Shown: positions 1 through 6,882, counted from the first letter of the stretch. The stretch: DNA of 9,432 nucleotides from Verrucomicrobia bacterium UBA6354 (GCA_002440145.1 DJRS01000083.1:7085-16516); one strand, 5' to 3'. Translations and numbers: made by a program. The notes: generated by a model from the letters alone, not told the origin.

Positions 1-290
1 GCGCCGGAACGGCCACCCCGTTCTACTGGAACGGCCGCGCGATGCGGAAAGGATGCGGCTGTCTCACCCCGTTACCTGCCTTTGAGCTCCGCGAAGCCCC
101 CCCCGCTTATGTGTGGAGTGTCGACGACCCCCGCAGTGCCTCTGGAACTCCGCTTTCTCAACCGTTCCTTCTCCTTTTCGACCCTAGCTCTCCACCCGTC
201 GGAACGACCTGTCCCGGGAGTTTCACGACAGGGTACGCTTTTCCCGCTTTTCCAGCAGGGCAATTTCGACTCCCTAAAATCCCGAATATT
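1..290. other. Intergenic stretch without a recognisable gene
   Basis: No coding region can be supported. One frame (positions 1, 4, 7...) stays open from the window edge straight into nnrD, but its translation is rich in Pro, Ser and Arg. It lacks the G/C-ending codon bias of the genes downstream and matches no family I recognise. Visible structures are: a 9-bp direct repeat GGAACGGCC at 6-14 and 28-36, with a CCGTTC at 18-23 that could pair with either copy; a run of eight C at 97-104; a stem CCTGTC/GACAGG (208-213 with 227-232, 13-nt loop); and a perfect tandem 9-bp repeat CGCTTTTCC at 236-253. An unrecognised RNA or the 3' flank of an upstream gene is possible. Confidence 0.5.
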
Positions 291-299
291 TGGTATAAT
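291..299 (+). promoter_or_regulatory. Extended -10 promoter of the nnrD-recN operon
   Basis: TGGTATAAT is a perfect extended -10 element (TGn then TATAAT at 294-299) in a locally AT-rich patch. No good -35 hexamer lies 16-18 bp upstream, which fits an extended -10 promoter. Standard spacing puts the start of transcription at about 306-307, that is, on or one base before the ATG of nnrD at 307. The mRNA would therefore be leaderless. The purine stretch GAGGA just before the ATG is only about 2 nt away, too close for a normal Shine-Dalgarno sequence. Confidence 0.7.
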
Positions 300-306
300 A
301 GAGGAC

Positions 307-1164
307 ATGAAAATTCCGCGTGAGGTAGAGAGTGCGTTTCCGGTTCGCCCGTTAGCTGCGACGAAATACTCGGTCGGAACCGTGACGATAGTCGGCGGTT
401 CGGGCCATTACATCCATGCGCCCGTGATTTCGGCGCTGGGTGCGCGGGCCGCAGGCGCGGGACTTGTGCAGCTTGTCGTGCCGGACGCATCGCGGATCGC
501 CGCGGGCGTGCATGTTCCCGAAGCGACGTTCACGAAGCTTACGCTTGCCTGCGTGCCGCCGAAGGCGGACGTCACCGTCGCCGGCATGGGGCTCTCGACG
601 GGACTGAACGCGCAGGCGATACTTTCGCGGATCTTGTCGGGCAGTTCGGGAAGATTCGTGCTGGACGCGGACGCGCTGACGATTCTGGCCGGCTGGTATG
701 CGGAGTCGAATCCGCACACGGCCGTTTCGGGGCAGGAGCTCGTGCTGACGCCGCATGAAGGCGAGGCGGCGCGACTGCTGGGCGTCCGGCGCGAGAAAGT
801 CTCCGCGGACAGATCGGGCGCTGCGCATGCATTGGCGGCGCGGTACCACGCCACGATCGTTTTGAAGGGCCCGGACACGCTGGTCGTGTCTGCGGACGGG
901 CGGCGCGTCTACAAGAACGGCACGGGGAATCCCGCCATGGCGTTGGGCGGAATGGGCGATCTGCTTTCCGGCGTCCTGGGGGCGCGGTGGGCGTACCTGA
1001 GGGGCGACGCGTTCACCGCGGCGTGCGCGGCCGTCTGGCTGCATGGCGCCGCGAGCGACAATCTTGTGGCGGCGGGAGGGGATCCTTCGCTCGCGAACAC
1101 CGCGGCGGCCCTGGGGTCTCTTCGCGCACGGCTCGACCGCGGGGAAGGGGCTGGCGCGGAATGA
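307..1164 (+). CDS. nnrD: ADP-dependent NAD(P)HX dehydratase
   Basis: A 285-residue cytoplasmic repair enzyme of the ribokinase-like CARKD family. It dehydrates the S form of hydrated NADH or NADPH, using ADP, to restore the normal cofactor. Visible motifs are the N-terminal glycine motif TIVGGSGHY (res. 27-35), VLDADAL (118-124), TPHEGEAARLL (about 148-158), VLKGPDTLV, and the C-terminal nucleotide-binding and catalytic block GTGNPAMALGGMGDLLSG (205-222), with the catalytic Asp at D218. Length matches the free-standing dehydratase domain; the NAD(P)HX epimerase domain fused to it in many bacteria is absent and is not elsewhere in the window. The start at ATG 307 is chosen because family similarity begins shortly after it and a promoter abuts it; an in-frame TTG at 82 would add a low-quality extension. 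It heads a five-gene operon and its stop overlaps the next start (ATGA). Confidence 0.93.
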   Translation: MKIPREVESAFPVRPLAATKYSVGTVTIVGGSGHYIHAPVISALGARAAGAGLVQLVVPDASRIAAGVHVPEATFTKLTLACVPPKADVTVAGMGLSTGLNAQAILSRILSGSSGRFVLDADALTILAGWYAESNPHTAVSGQELVLTPHEGEAARLLGVRREKVSADRSGAAHALAARYHATIVLKGPDTLVVSADGRRVYKNGTGNPAMALGGMGDLLSGVLGARWAYLRGDAFTAACAAVWLHGAASDNLVAAGGDPSLANTAAALGSLRARLDRGEGAGAE

Positions 1165-2285
1165 CCGTCGATCACGAACAGCTCCTTCGCGATCTGGAGT
1201 CGTCGACGGGTCCGCTGGGCTTGTTGACGATGCAGGCGACGCGCACCGCGTTTTTGCTGGCGCGGCGCTTTCCGGGACGTTTGAAGGCGCTTTATTCCGC
1301 CGAACACGGTTTCTTCGGCGCGCTCGCCCCGGGCGAAAACGCCGCGGACGCCCGGCATCCATTCCTTGGTCTGCCGATTTGCTCGCTGTATGGCGCGCAT
1401 CGCAAACCGACGCCCGGAATGCTGGCGGGCGTCTCGCGGATGGTGATCGACCTGTGCGACATCGGGGTGCGGTGCTATACGTATCTGGCGACATTGAAGA
1501 ACACGCTCGAAGCCTGCGCCGAAGCGCACATTCCCGTGACGGTCCTGGACCGGCCGATTCCGCTCGGGGATGTTGTGGACGGGCCTCTCGTGGAGCCCGG
1601 CCGCGAAAGCTTTGTCGCGCCGATCGGCGTGCCGCTTTGCCATGGCATGACGCCGGGCGAATGCGCGCTTTGGATCCGCGAGGCGGAGAAGCTGGATTTG
1701 GATCTGCGCGTGGTGCGCCTGGAAGGGTGGTCCCACGCGCGCCGCGAACCGTGGGCGAACTTCATGCCGCCCAGCCCCGCCATCCGCAGCTGGGACAGCG
1801 CGGCGCTTTATCCGGCGACCGTCTTCACGGAGGCGTATCCGGCCGTCGACTGCGACCGTCAGGGCGCGCTCGCCTTTCGTGTTCTGGGGGCGCCGTGGCT
1901 GGACGCCCGCGCGGTCATGGAGGATCTGGAGCCGGGACTGTCCGCATGCGGCGTGGAGATGCGCCCTTACAGATACGCGTGCGCGGCAGGGGCTTCGGCG
2001 GGATCCGTGTTGGACGGCATTCTCCTCTCGACGTCGCCCGCCGCGCCGTACCGTCCGGTCCGCGCCGGCGTCTTGATTCTCGCCGCGCTTCTGCGGCGGC
2101 ATGCGGAGGAAATGGCGGCCGGCGCGCGTCCCGAATGGCTCGCGAAGCTCATGGGGACGGAGACGGTCGGCGCCGCGTTGCGCGGAGGCGATCTGGAAGG
2201 ATTGTTCCATTCGTGGGATGTCGGGCGTGCGGCGTATCTGCCCACGCGCGTCAATTTGTATGCGGAAGGAGTCGACCGGCTGTGA
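1161..2285 (+). CDS. DUF1343 / NamZ-like protein (putative exo-beta-N-acetylmuramidase family)
   Basis: A 374-residue member of the DUF1343 family, whose characterised member, Bacillus subtilis NamZ (glycoside hydrolase family GH171), removes terminal N-acetylmuramic acid from peptidoglycan fragments. Family motifs in order are: SAEHGFFG (46-53; GPEHG in the family, with the proposed catalytic Glu at E48), SLYGAHRKPTPGML (75-88), DIGVRCYTY (100-108), VLDRPIPLG (128-136), HGMTPGE (161-167), PPSP (203-206), YPAT and GAPWLDA. The block normally reading GTNxSEGRGTTxPFE after YPAT is not conserved here; it reads EAYPAVDCDRQGALAF. No signal peptide is visible, whereas many relatives are exported. 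The start ATG 1161 overlaps the nnrD stop and has a GGAAGGGG purine block about 10 nt upstream. Family membership is firm; the exact substrate is inference, and a recycling role inside the cell is possible. Confidence 0.82.
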   Translation: MTVDHEQLLRDLESSTGPLGLLTMQATRTAFLLARRFPGRLKALYSAEHGFFGALAPGENAADARHPFLGLPICSLYGAHRKPTPGMLAGVSRMVIDLCDIGVRCYTYLATLKNTLEACAEAHIPVTVLDRPIPLGDVVDGPLVEPGRESFVAPIGVPLCHGMTPGECALWIREAEKLDLDLRVVRLEGWSHARREPWANFMPPSPAIRSWDSAALYPATVFTEAYPAVDCDRQGALAFRVLGAPWLDARAVMEDLEPGLSACGVEMRPYRYACAAGASAGSVLDGILLSTSPAAPYRPVRAGVLILAALLRRHAEEMAAGARPEWLAKLMGTETVGAALRGGDLEGLFHSWDVGRAAYLPTRVNLYAEGVDRL

Positions 2286-3115
2286 ACGGACATGCTGTAA
2301 CTGTCGTTTTGTTCGCGCTTGCGTGCGGCGGGCTGCCGGCTGTCGAGCGGCGCCCCTATTCGCGCTATGAAGGCATCGTCGCGCGCGCGCCGTTCGGGGC
2401 GCCGCCGGCGAACTTCGACCCGTCGGTCAATCCCGGCACGATTTCCGCACGCGAAGCCGCCCGCGCGGAGAAGCAGTTGTCGGTCGAGCAGGAGCAGCTC
2501 AAGCGCGCGGTCAAGTTCAGCGTGATCAATCTGGATCCCGCGGGCGTCGTGCGCGTGGGCTTCTCGGACACGTCCTCCGCCAAAATGCCGCGGCACTATT
2601 ATCTTGCCGCGGGGGAATCGCGCGACGGATGGCGGGTCGTCGCGGCGGACGCCGCGGCGCGGACCGCCAAAATAGAGAAGGACGGTGTGGAACTCGATCT
2701 GGTCCTCGGCGGCGAGGCTTCCGGCGAAGCGACGCCGAATCCGAACGCCGCCTCCGCGCGCGCCCGGACGTCCACCGCGCCGGAGAACCCGCCGGCCGCC
2801 CGCCCGGCCGCGGACGTTTCCGCCAAAGAGGGGTTGCTGGGCGCTTCTACGCGCATGCGCCAGCGCCGGAAGATGCGCGCCGACGAACTGGCGAAGCGCG
2901 AAGCGGAGCAGAAAGCGCGCGAAGAAGAGGCCAAGCGCGAACGGGAGAACATGCGAGAGGATCTGGCCGCCTTGCGCGAGCAGCTGCGGGAAGTGCGCCA
3001 GGCGAAAGCCGCAGAGAAAGCGGAAGAAGCCGAGCCCCGGAGCGAGCCGCCCGCCGATACGACGGGAAGCGGGCAGACCGATGCGGAAAGCGCGGATGCC
3101 GAAAATGCGGAGTAG
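2282..3115 (+). CDS. Exported coiled-coil protein, possible GspC/PilP-like domain
   Basis: I do not recognise this 277-residue protein as a named family. GTG 2282 overlaps the previous TGA (GTGA) and follows GGAAGGAG at 2264-2271, a strong Shine-Dalgarno 10 nt away; no early in-frame ATG exists. Residues 5-20 are hydrophobic, with a lipobox-like FALAC ending at C15, but no Lys or Arg precedes them; export as a lipoprotein or by signal peptidase I is plausible. Residues about 26-38 (YSRYEGIVARAPF) followed by a small beta-rich segment (FSVINLDPAGVVRVGF ... YLAAGESRDGWRVVAADAA ... KDGVELDLVLG, to about 145) resemble the periplasmic domains of type II secretion GspC or pilus PilP; this is inference. 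A Pro/Ala/Ser-rich linker leads to a highly charged predicted coiled coil (about 192-247) and an acidic tail. Coupled to namZ-like and plsC genes, it may act at the envelope. Confidence 0.75.
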   Translation: MNGHAVTVVLFALACGGLPAVERRPYSRYEGIVARAPFGAPPANFDPSVNPGTISAREAARAEKQLSVEQEQLKRAVKFSVINLDPAGVVRVGFSDTSSAKMPRHYYLAAGESRDGWRVVAADAAARTAKIEKDGVELDLVLGGEASGEATPNPNAASARARTSTAPENPPAARPAADVSAKEGLLGASTRMRQRRKMRADELAKREAEQKAREEEAKRERENMREDLAALREQLREVRQAKAAEKAEEAEPRSEPPADTTGSGQTDAESADAENAE

Positions 3116-3118
3116 ACG

Positions 3119-3958
3119 ATGAAGAAGACGACACTTGAGCAATTCCGAGAAGAACTCTTGCGGACGGGCGCGTACGACACGTCCGAGGCAAGCTGTCCGA
3201 AGGAACGCGCCAAAGGCGGGCCTTGGACGACGTTTTCCTATTCGATGGGGGTCGCGTACGTTTTCCCGATGTGCGCGCTGTACGAGCCGATGGGCAAGTT
3301 GACGACGGAACGCTGGGCGCATTTGTGCTTCAAGACGGTGCAGCGCGCCGAACGGCTGGGCATACGGGTGCACATGGAGGGATGGAAGAATCGCGAAGCG
3401 TACAAGGGCCCCGTCGTCTATCTCTGCAATCACATGTCCACGACGGAAACGATCCTCCTGCCGCCGGTCGTGCTGACATACGGCCCTTTCAGCGTGGTGG
3501 CGAAAGAGTCGCTCGCGCACTTGCCGCTTCTGGGGCGCGCCGCGGCCCATATGGGCATGGTCGGAATCGGACGCAAGTCGCCGCGCGAGGACCTGGTCAA
3601 ACTGCTGACCGTGGGCGAAGAGCGCATTCGCCAGGGGAGCAGCTTCCTCATTTTCCCCCAGGGGACGCGCCAGGAAGTGTTCAGCCGCAAGGTCTTCTCG
3701 TCGATCGGCGCGAAGCTCGCCGAGCGTGCGGGATGCCCCGTCATGCCGCTTGTCGTCGATACCCGCTGCCAACTTACGCGCAAGAAGGGCTTGCTCAAGA
3801 ACATCTTCAAGGACTTTGGCCCCGTCGACACCTCGAAGGACATCCGCTGCTGCTGCGGGCCTCTGATTCAGCCCGGGAAGGCGCGCGCCATGCAGGAGCA
3901 GGCGTTCGACTGGATGGCGGGCAAGCTGGAGGAGTGGGGGCTTCCGACGGAGCGTTGA
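3119..3958 (+). CDS. PlsC-type 1-acylglycerol-3-phosphate acyltransferase family protein
   Basis: A 279-residue LPLAT-superfamily protein likely to acylate lysophosphatidic acid or a related lipid at the inner membrane. The motif I region reads NHMSTTE (104-110), with His105 but Glu at 110 where the family has Asp (HX4D). Motif II-like KESLAHLPLLGRAAAHMGMVGIGR follows. Motif III is FPQGTR (179-184), with Gln in place of Glu of FPEGTR, and a hydrophobic VMPLVVDT segment matches motif IV. The extended N-terminus (about 75 residues) includes a moderately hydrophobic stretch, TFSYSMGVAYVFPMCALY, that could contact the membrane. Start ATG 3119 lies 3 nt after the previous stop with GGAG at 3109-3112. 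The motif changes are conservative, so activity is plausible, but substrate could differ from classical PlsC. Confidence 0.85.
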   Translation: MKKTTLEQFREELLRTGAYDTSEASCPKERAKGGPWTTFSYSMGVAYVFPMCALYEPMGKLTTERWAHLCFKTVQRAERLGIRVHMEGWKNREAYKGPVVYLCNHMSTTETILLPPVVLTYGPFSVVAKESLAHLPLLGRAAAHMGMVGIGRKSPREDLVKLLTVGEERIRQGSSFLIFPQGTRQEVFSRKVFSSIGAKLAERAGCPVMPLVVDTRCQLTRKKGLLKNIFKDFGPVDTSKDIRCCCGPLIQPGKARAMQEQAFDWMAGKLEEWGLPTER

Positions 3959-3959
3959 C

Positions 3960-5663
3960 ATGTTGGAGCGATTGACAGTCTCGAATCTCGCGGTCGTCGA
4001 AAAGGCCGAACTTGAATTCGTCCCGGGGCTGAACGTGCTTACGGGAGAGACGGGGGCGGGCAAGAGCGTCTTGCGCGGCGCGATCGAGCTTGTCCTGGGC
4101 GGGCGGGCGGAAGCGTCCGCCGTCCGCACGGGGGCGAAGGAAGCGCGGATCGAGGCGGTGTTCGGGATCGACGGCGCGTCGTCGCCGGCTGTCGCCGGCA
4201 TTTTGGAAGACGCCGGTCTGCCCGCCTGCGAAGGAAACGAGTTGCTGATCCGGCGCACGATCGGCGCGGAGGATGCGGGGCGCGTGTGGGTGAACGACTC
4301 GCGCACGACGGTTTCGCTGCTCAAGAAGCTCGCGGCGGTTCTTGTCGACATTCACGGACCGCGCGCCAATCAGCGCCTTTTGGAGGAGCGTTTCCAGCGC
4401 GAGACGCTCGACCGCTACGGTTCCGTAGGGCTGGACGCCTACAAAAAAGCGTTTTCCGGGCTCCAGCGCGTGCGCGCCGAGATCGCCGGCCTGAAGGCGT
4501 TGGCGACATCCGACGACGAACTGGATCTCTTGCGTTTTCAAGTGAACGAACTGGAAGAAGCGGATGTTTCGGCACAGGACGACGACCTTTCCGAACGGCA
4601 CGCCGCGGCTGCGCATGCGGAAGAAATGGCGCAGGTGGCGCGCGAGGCGACGGAAGCCCTGGATGGAGATTCCGGGGCGGGCGAGATACTGGCGCGCCTC
4701 GGACCGCAATTCGCCGCGCTGGCCAAGCATTGCCCGGACGCGCAGGAATGGGCCAAAGAAACGGAAGAGATCGCCGTACGCCTTCAGGAGCTCTCGCGCG
4801 CAATAGCGGAGACCGTGTCGCGTTTCGAGATCGACCCCGAAGAGTTCGCCGCGATGGACAAACGACTCGGCGTCGTCAACAGGCTGAAGCGCAAGTATCT
4901 TCCGTCCATGGTTCCCGGACAGGATGCCTTTTCGCGCGCGATCGGCACGATACTGGCGGAAAAGAAGAAGCGGCTGGCGGACTTCGAGAACCGCGAACAG
5001 CGGCTTGCAGAACTCGAGCAGGCGGAAAGGGCGGCGCTCGCCGACGTTTGCGCCGCCGGTCGGCATGTGACGGTCCGCCGGCGCGCGGCAGGCGACAGGC
5101 TCGCACGCGTCGTGACGCAGGAACTGCGCGATCTGGGATTCCTCAAGGCGCGATTCGACGTCCGGCTGGAACCGCGGGAACCTGCGGCGGACGGCTGCGA
5201 CAAGGTTGTTTTCATGCTGGAGCCCAATCCGGGCGAGGGAAGCAAATCGTTGGAGGAGATCGCAAGTTCCGGCGAAATCGCGCGTGTCATGCTGGCGCTC
5301 AAGAGCGTTCTCGCGTCGCACGACACCATCGGCACGCTCGTCTTCGACGAAATAGACGCCAATGTCGGCGGCGAGACGGGTCGCACGGTCGGGGAGAAAA
5401 TGAGAGCCGTCGCGGAAGGGCGGCAGGTCGTCGCGATAACCCATTTGCCGCAAAGCGCCGTCTACGGCGCGCGGCACTTCGCCGTTTCGAAGTCCGTCTC
5501 CGGCGGGCGCACGCGCACTACGGCGGTTTGCCTTTCCGGCGAGGCGCGCATTGCCGAAATCGCCCGCATGCTGGGAGGCGGCGCGGAAGGCGGCGTCGTC
5601 TACCGGCACGCGCGCGAGCTTTTGCAATCCGCCAGCTTGAAAAACGGACAAAAAATGGTATAA
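3960..5663 (+). CDS. recN: DNA repair protein RecN
   Basis: A 567-residue SMC-like ATPase acting in the cytoplasm in recombinational repair of double-strand breaks. An N-terminal ATPase half carries LTVSNLAVVEKAELEF and the Walker A motif GETGAGKS (29-36). The middle is a long antiparallel coiled coil (about 145-350) with ELDLLRFQVNELEEADV at its start. The C-terminal half has the ABC signature IASSGEIARVMLALK (434-448), Walker B LVFDEID (460-466), a D-loop-like segment and the switch histidine in THLPQ (H495). Length is usual for RecN. The signature has SSGEIAR where most RecN have SGGELSR, a mild variation. ATG 3960 follows the plsC stop by one base and has GGAG at 3949-3952. No LexA-type operator is visible just upstream, so SOS control, if any, would have to act at the operon promoter. 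Confidence 0.96.
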   Translation: MLERLTVSNLAVVEKAELEFVPGLNVLTGETGAGKSVLRGAIELVLGGRAEASAVRTGAKEARIEAVFGIDGASSPAVAGILEDAGLPACEGNELLIRRTIGAEDAGRVWVNDSRTTVSLLKKLAAVLVDIHGPRANQRLLEERFQRETLDRYGSVGLDAYKKAFSGLQRVRAEIAGLKALATSDDELDLLRFQVNELEEADVSAQDDDLSERHAAAAHAEEMAQVAREATEALDGDSGAGEILARLGPQFAALAKHCPDAQEWAKETEEIAVRLQELSRAIAETVSRFEIDPEEFAAMDKRLGVVNRLKRKYLPSMVPGQDAFSRAIGTILAEKKKRLADFENREQRLAELEQAERAALADVCAAGRHVTVRRRAAGDRLARVVTQELRDLGFLKARFDVRLEPREPAADGCDKVVFMLEPNPGEGSKSLEEIASSGEIARVMLALKSVLASHDTIGTLVFDEIDANVGGETGRTVGEKMRAVAEGRQVVAITHLPQSAVYGARHFAVSKSVSGGRTRTTAVCLSGEARIAEIARMLGGGAEGGVVYRHARELLQSASLKNGQKMV

Positions 5664-5664
5664 T
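5637..5664 (+). promoter_or_regulatory. Strong sigma70-type promoter overlapping the recN stop
   Basis: A -35 hexamer TTGAAA (5637-5642), a 16-bp spacer and TATAAT (5659-5664) preceded by TGG give a near-consensus promoter with an extended -10. The recN TAA (5661-5663) lies inside the -10 box. The predicted start of transcription is 5671-5672, on or beside the first ATG of a 13-codon ORF, and about 38 nt upstream of the cyclase-like gene. Confidence 0.8.
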
Positions 5665-5671
5665 CTTAAAC

Positions 5672-5713
5672 ATGATGTTCCATTGCGACACTGTCAAGAT
5701 CAAGGGTAAATGA
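5672..5713 (+). CDS. Possible 13-residue leader peptide (mini-ORF)
   Basis: ATG at 5672 opens a short frame encoding MMFHCDTVKIKGK, and its TGA (5711-5713) overlaps the ATG (5710) of the next gene in the ATGA arrangement typical of translational coupling. The ATG is exactly 7 nt after the -10 box, the same spacing as at nnrD, so the mRNA would start on it and be read without a leader. The peptide has no run of one amino acid that would point to classical attenuation. It may be a real translated leader that delivers ribosomes to the downstream start, or only a chance frame in a short 5' UTR. Confidence 0.35.
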   Translation: MMFHCDTVKIKGK

Positions 5714-6864
5714 TTGGCATGGCTAGAATAAAGAAATCAGAGGAGTCCATTGTCTCGTGGAAGGTGGAGGGAAAGTATCCCGTCCGCATTGTGGCGAACG
5801 CTTTCGACGAAACGGATGCGACGTTGGCGGATACTTTGCGTGAATGCGGAGAGGGCGAAATGCCGCGCGTTCTGCTCGTGGCGGATTACAACGTCGTGCA
5901 CTATACGGAAGGTTTGGGTTCACGCATCGGACATTACTTCCAGGCGCACGGAATCAAGCTTGCGGGGCCTGCCGTCATATTGGCGGGCGGCGAGAAGATA
6001 AAGAACGACAATCGCCAAAGCGCCATGCGCGTGGCGCGCGCGGCGATCGAGACGCGCATCGGACGGAAAGACGTTTTGCTGGCCATCGGCGGCGGCAGCG
6101 TGCTGGACGTTGCGGGGTTTGCGGCCGCTCAGATTCGCGCGGGCGTCAAGTTCGTGCGCATGCCCACGACGCTTGCTGCGCAGGCCGAAGGCGCGTATTC
6201 GGATTATGCCGCGCTCAACGAGGGCTATGTGAAAGACGCCTATCGCCTGCCGTCGCACCCCGACGCGGTTGTTGTGGATGTCGCCTTCACGCGTACCGTT
6301 CTCGACGGCGTGTGGCGCGGCGGCCTGGGCGAATGCGTGCGTTACGCCGCGATACAGGATGCCGCGATCTTCAAATGGATTGCGGACAACGCGGATTCCC
6401 TGGCCGTTCGCGACGAGGATGCCGCGAAAGAACTTGTCGGCAGCATGATAGCTTCGCGCGCAAAGAAAGGTCCGACGGACTTCGCGCAGTGGAGCGCTTT
6501 GCGGCTCGAAGCGATGAGCAACTATCGCCTGCCGCACGGATACGCATTGGCCATAGGCACGTGCCTGGACGGCCTTTACGCGCAAGCGCGCGGCGTACTC
6601 AAGGGCCCGGACTGGCAGCCCGTCCCTGCTCTTTTGCGCAAGTGCGGCGCCATGCAGGGCCTGTCGCACAGCAAACGCCTTTTTGCGCAGCCCGGAAACA
6701 TCTTGATGGGGCTTGACGCCTGGCAGTTGACGACGGGTTCGATGGCGCGCATATTGCCCAAGGCCATAGGAAAGAGCGTCGTCGAAGAAACGCCCGACCG
6801 CGCCGCATACGAAGACGTTCTCGCGCATTTCATGGATACGATGCTCGACCAGCCCGCCAAGTAG
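5710..6864 (+). CDS. Sugar-phosphate-cyclase superfamily protein (3-dehydroquinate synthase-like), active site altered
   Basis: A 384-residue homologue of 3-dehydroquinate synthase; from memory it looks closest to the EboD-like branch (GGEKIKND at 93-100, a GLDAW... segment near the C-terminus). NAD-site motifs are kept: AIGGGSVLDVAGFAA (125-139) and MPTTL (151-155). The metal-site Glu in GGLGEC (E208) and the His of PHGYA (H276) are present, but the GHxxGH segment reads DFAQWSAL (Q260, L264). The Lys of the GGKTGVN motif is gone (AYSDYAALN, 162-170), and AQxD is AQAE. Known chemistry of the superfamily needs these residues, so this is either a changed enzyme or a non-catalytic derivative. 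No shikimate or ebo genes are nearby. An in-frame TAA (5707-5709) precedes ATG 5710; ATG 5719 is the alternative start. AAGGG (5702-5706) is 3 nt from the first ATG and 12 nt from the second, neither ideal. Confidence 0.85.
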   Translation: MIGMARIKKSEESIVSWKVEGKYPVRIVANAFDETDATLADTLRECGEGEMPRVLLVADYNVVHYTEGLGSRIGHYFQAHGIKLAGPAVILAGGEKIKNDNRQSAMRVARAAIETRIGRKDVLLAIGGGSVLDVAGFAAAQIRAGVKFVRMPTTLAAQAEGAYSDYAALNEGYVKDAYRLPSHPDAVVVDVAFTRTVLDGVWRGGLGECVRYAAIQDAAIFKWIADNADSLAVRDEDAAKELVGSMIASRAKKGPTDFAQWSALRLEAMSNYRLPHGYALAIGTCLDGLYAQARGVLKGPDWQPVPALLRKCGAMQGLSHSKRLFAQPGNILMGLDAWQLTTGSMARILPKAIGKSVVEETPDRAAYEDVLAHFMDTMLDQPAK

Positions 6865-6882
6865 CGCGCGCGAGATGCCAGT

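Noticed and set aside
82..306. N-terminal extension of nnrD from TTG 82
   Set aside because: The added 75 residues show no family similarity, the codon use is unlike the gene, and a consensus extended -10 box lies inside the stretch immediately before ATG 307.
42..323. Short plus-strand ORF (93 codons) in the left flank
   Set aside because: No ribosome-binding support, no family similarity, and it runs into the nnrD start in another frame.
1967..4351. Long minus-strand open frame (794 codons) across namZ-like, plsC and recN
   Set aside because: Translation is Arg/Ala/Pro-rich without family motifs; it mirrors well-supported plus-strand genes and arises from high GC content.
3807..5651. Minus-strand open frame of 614 codons opposite recN
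   Set aside because: It is antisense to a complete RecN with all motifs, and its product has no recognisable domain.
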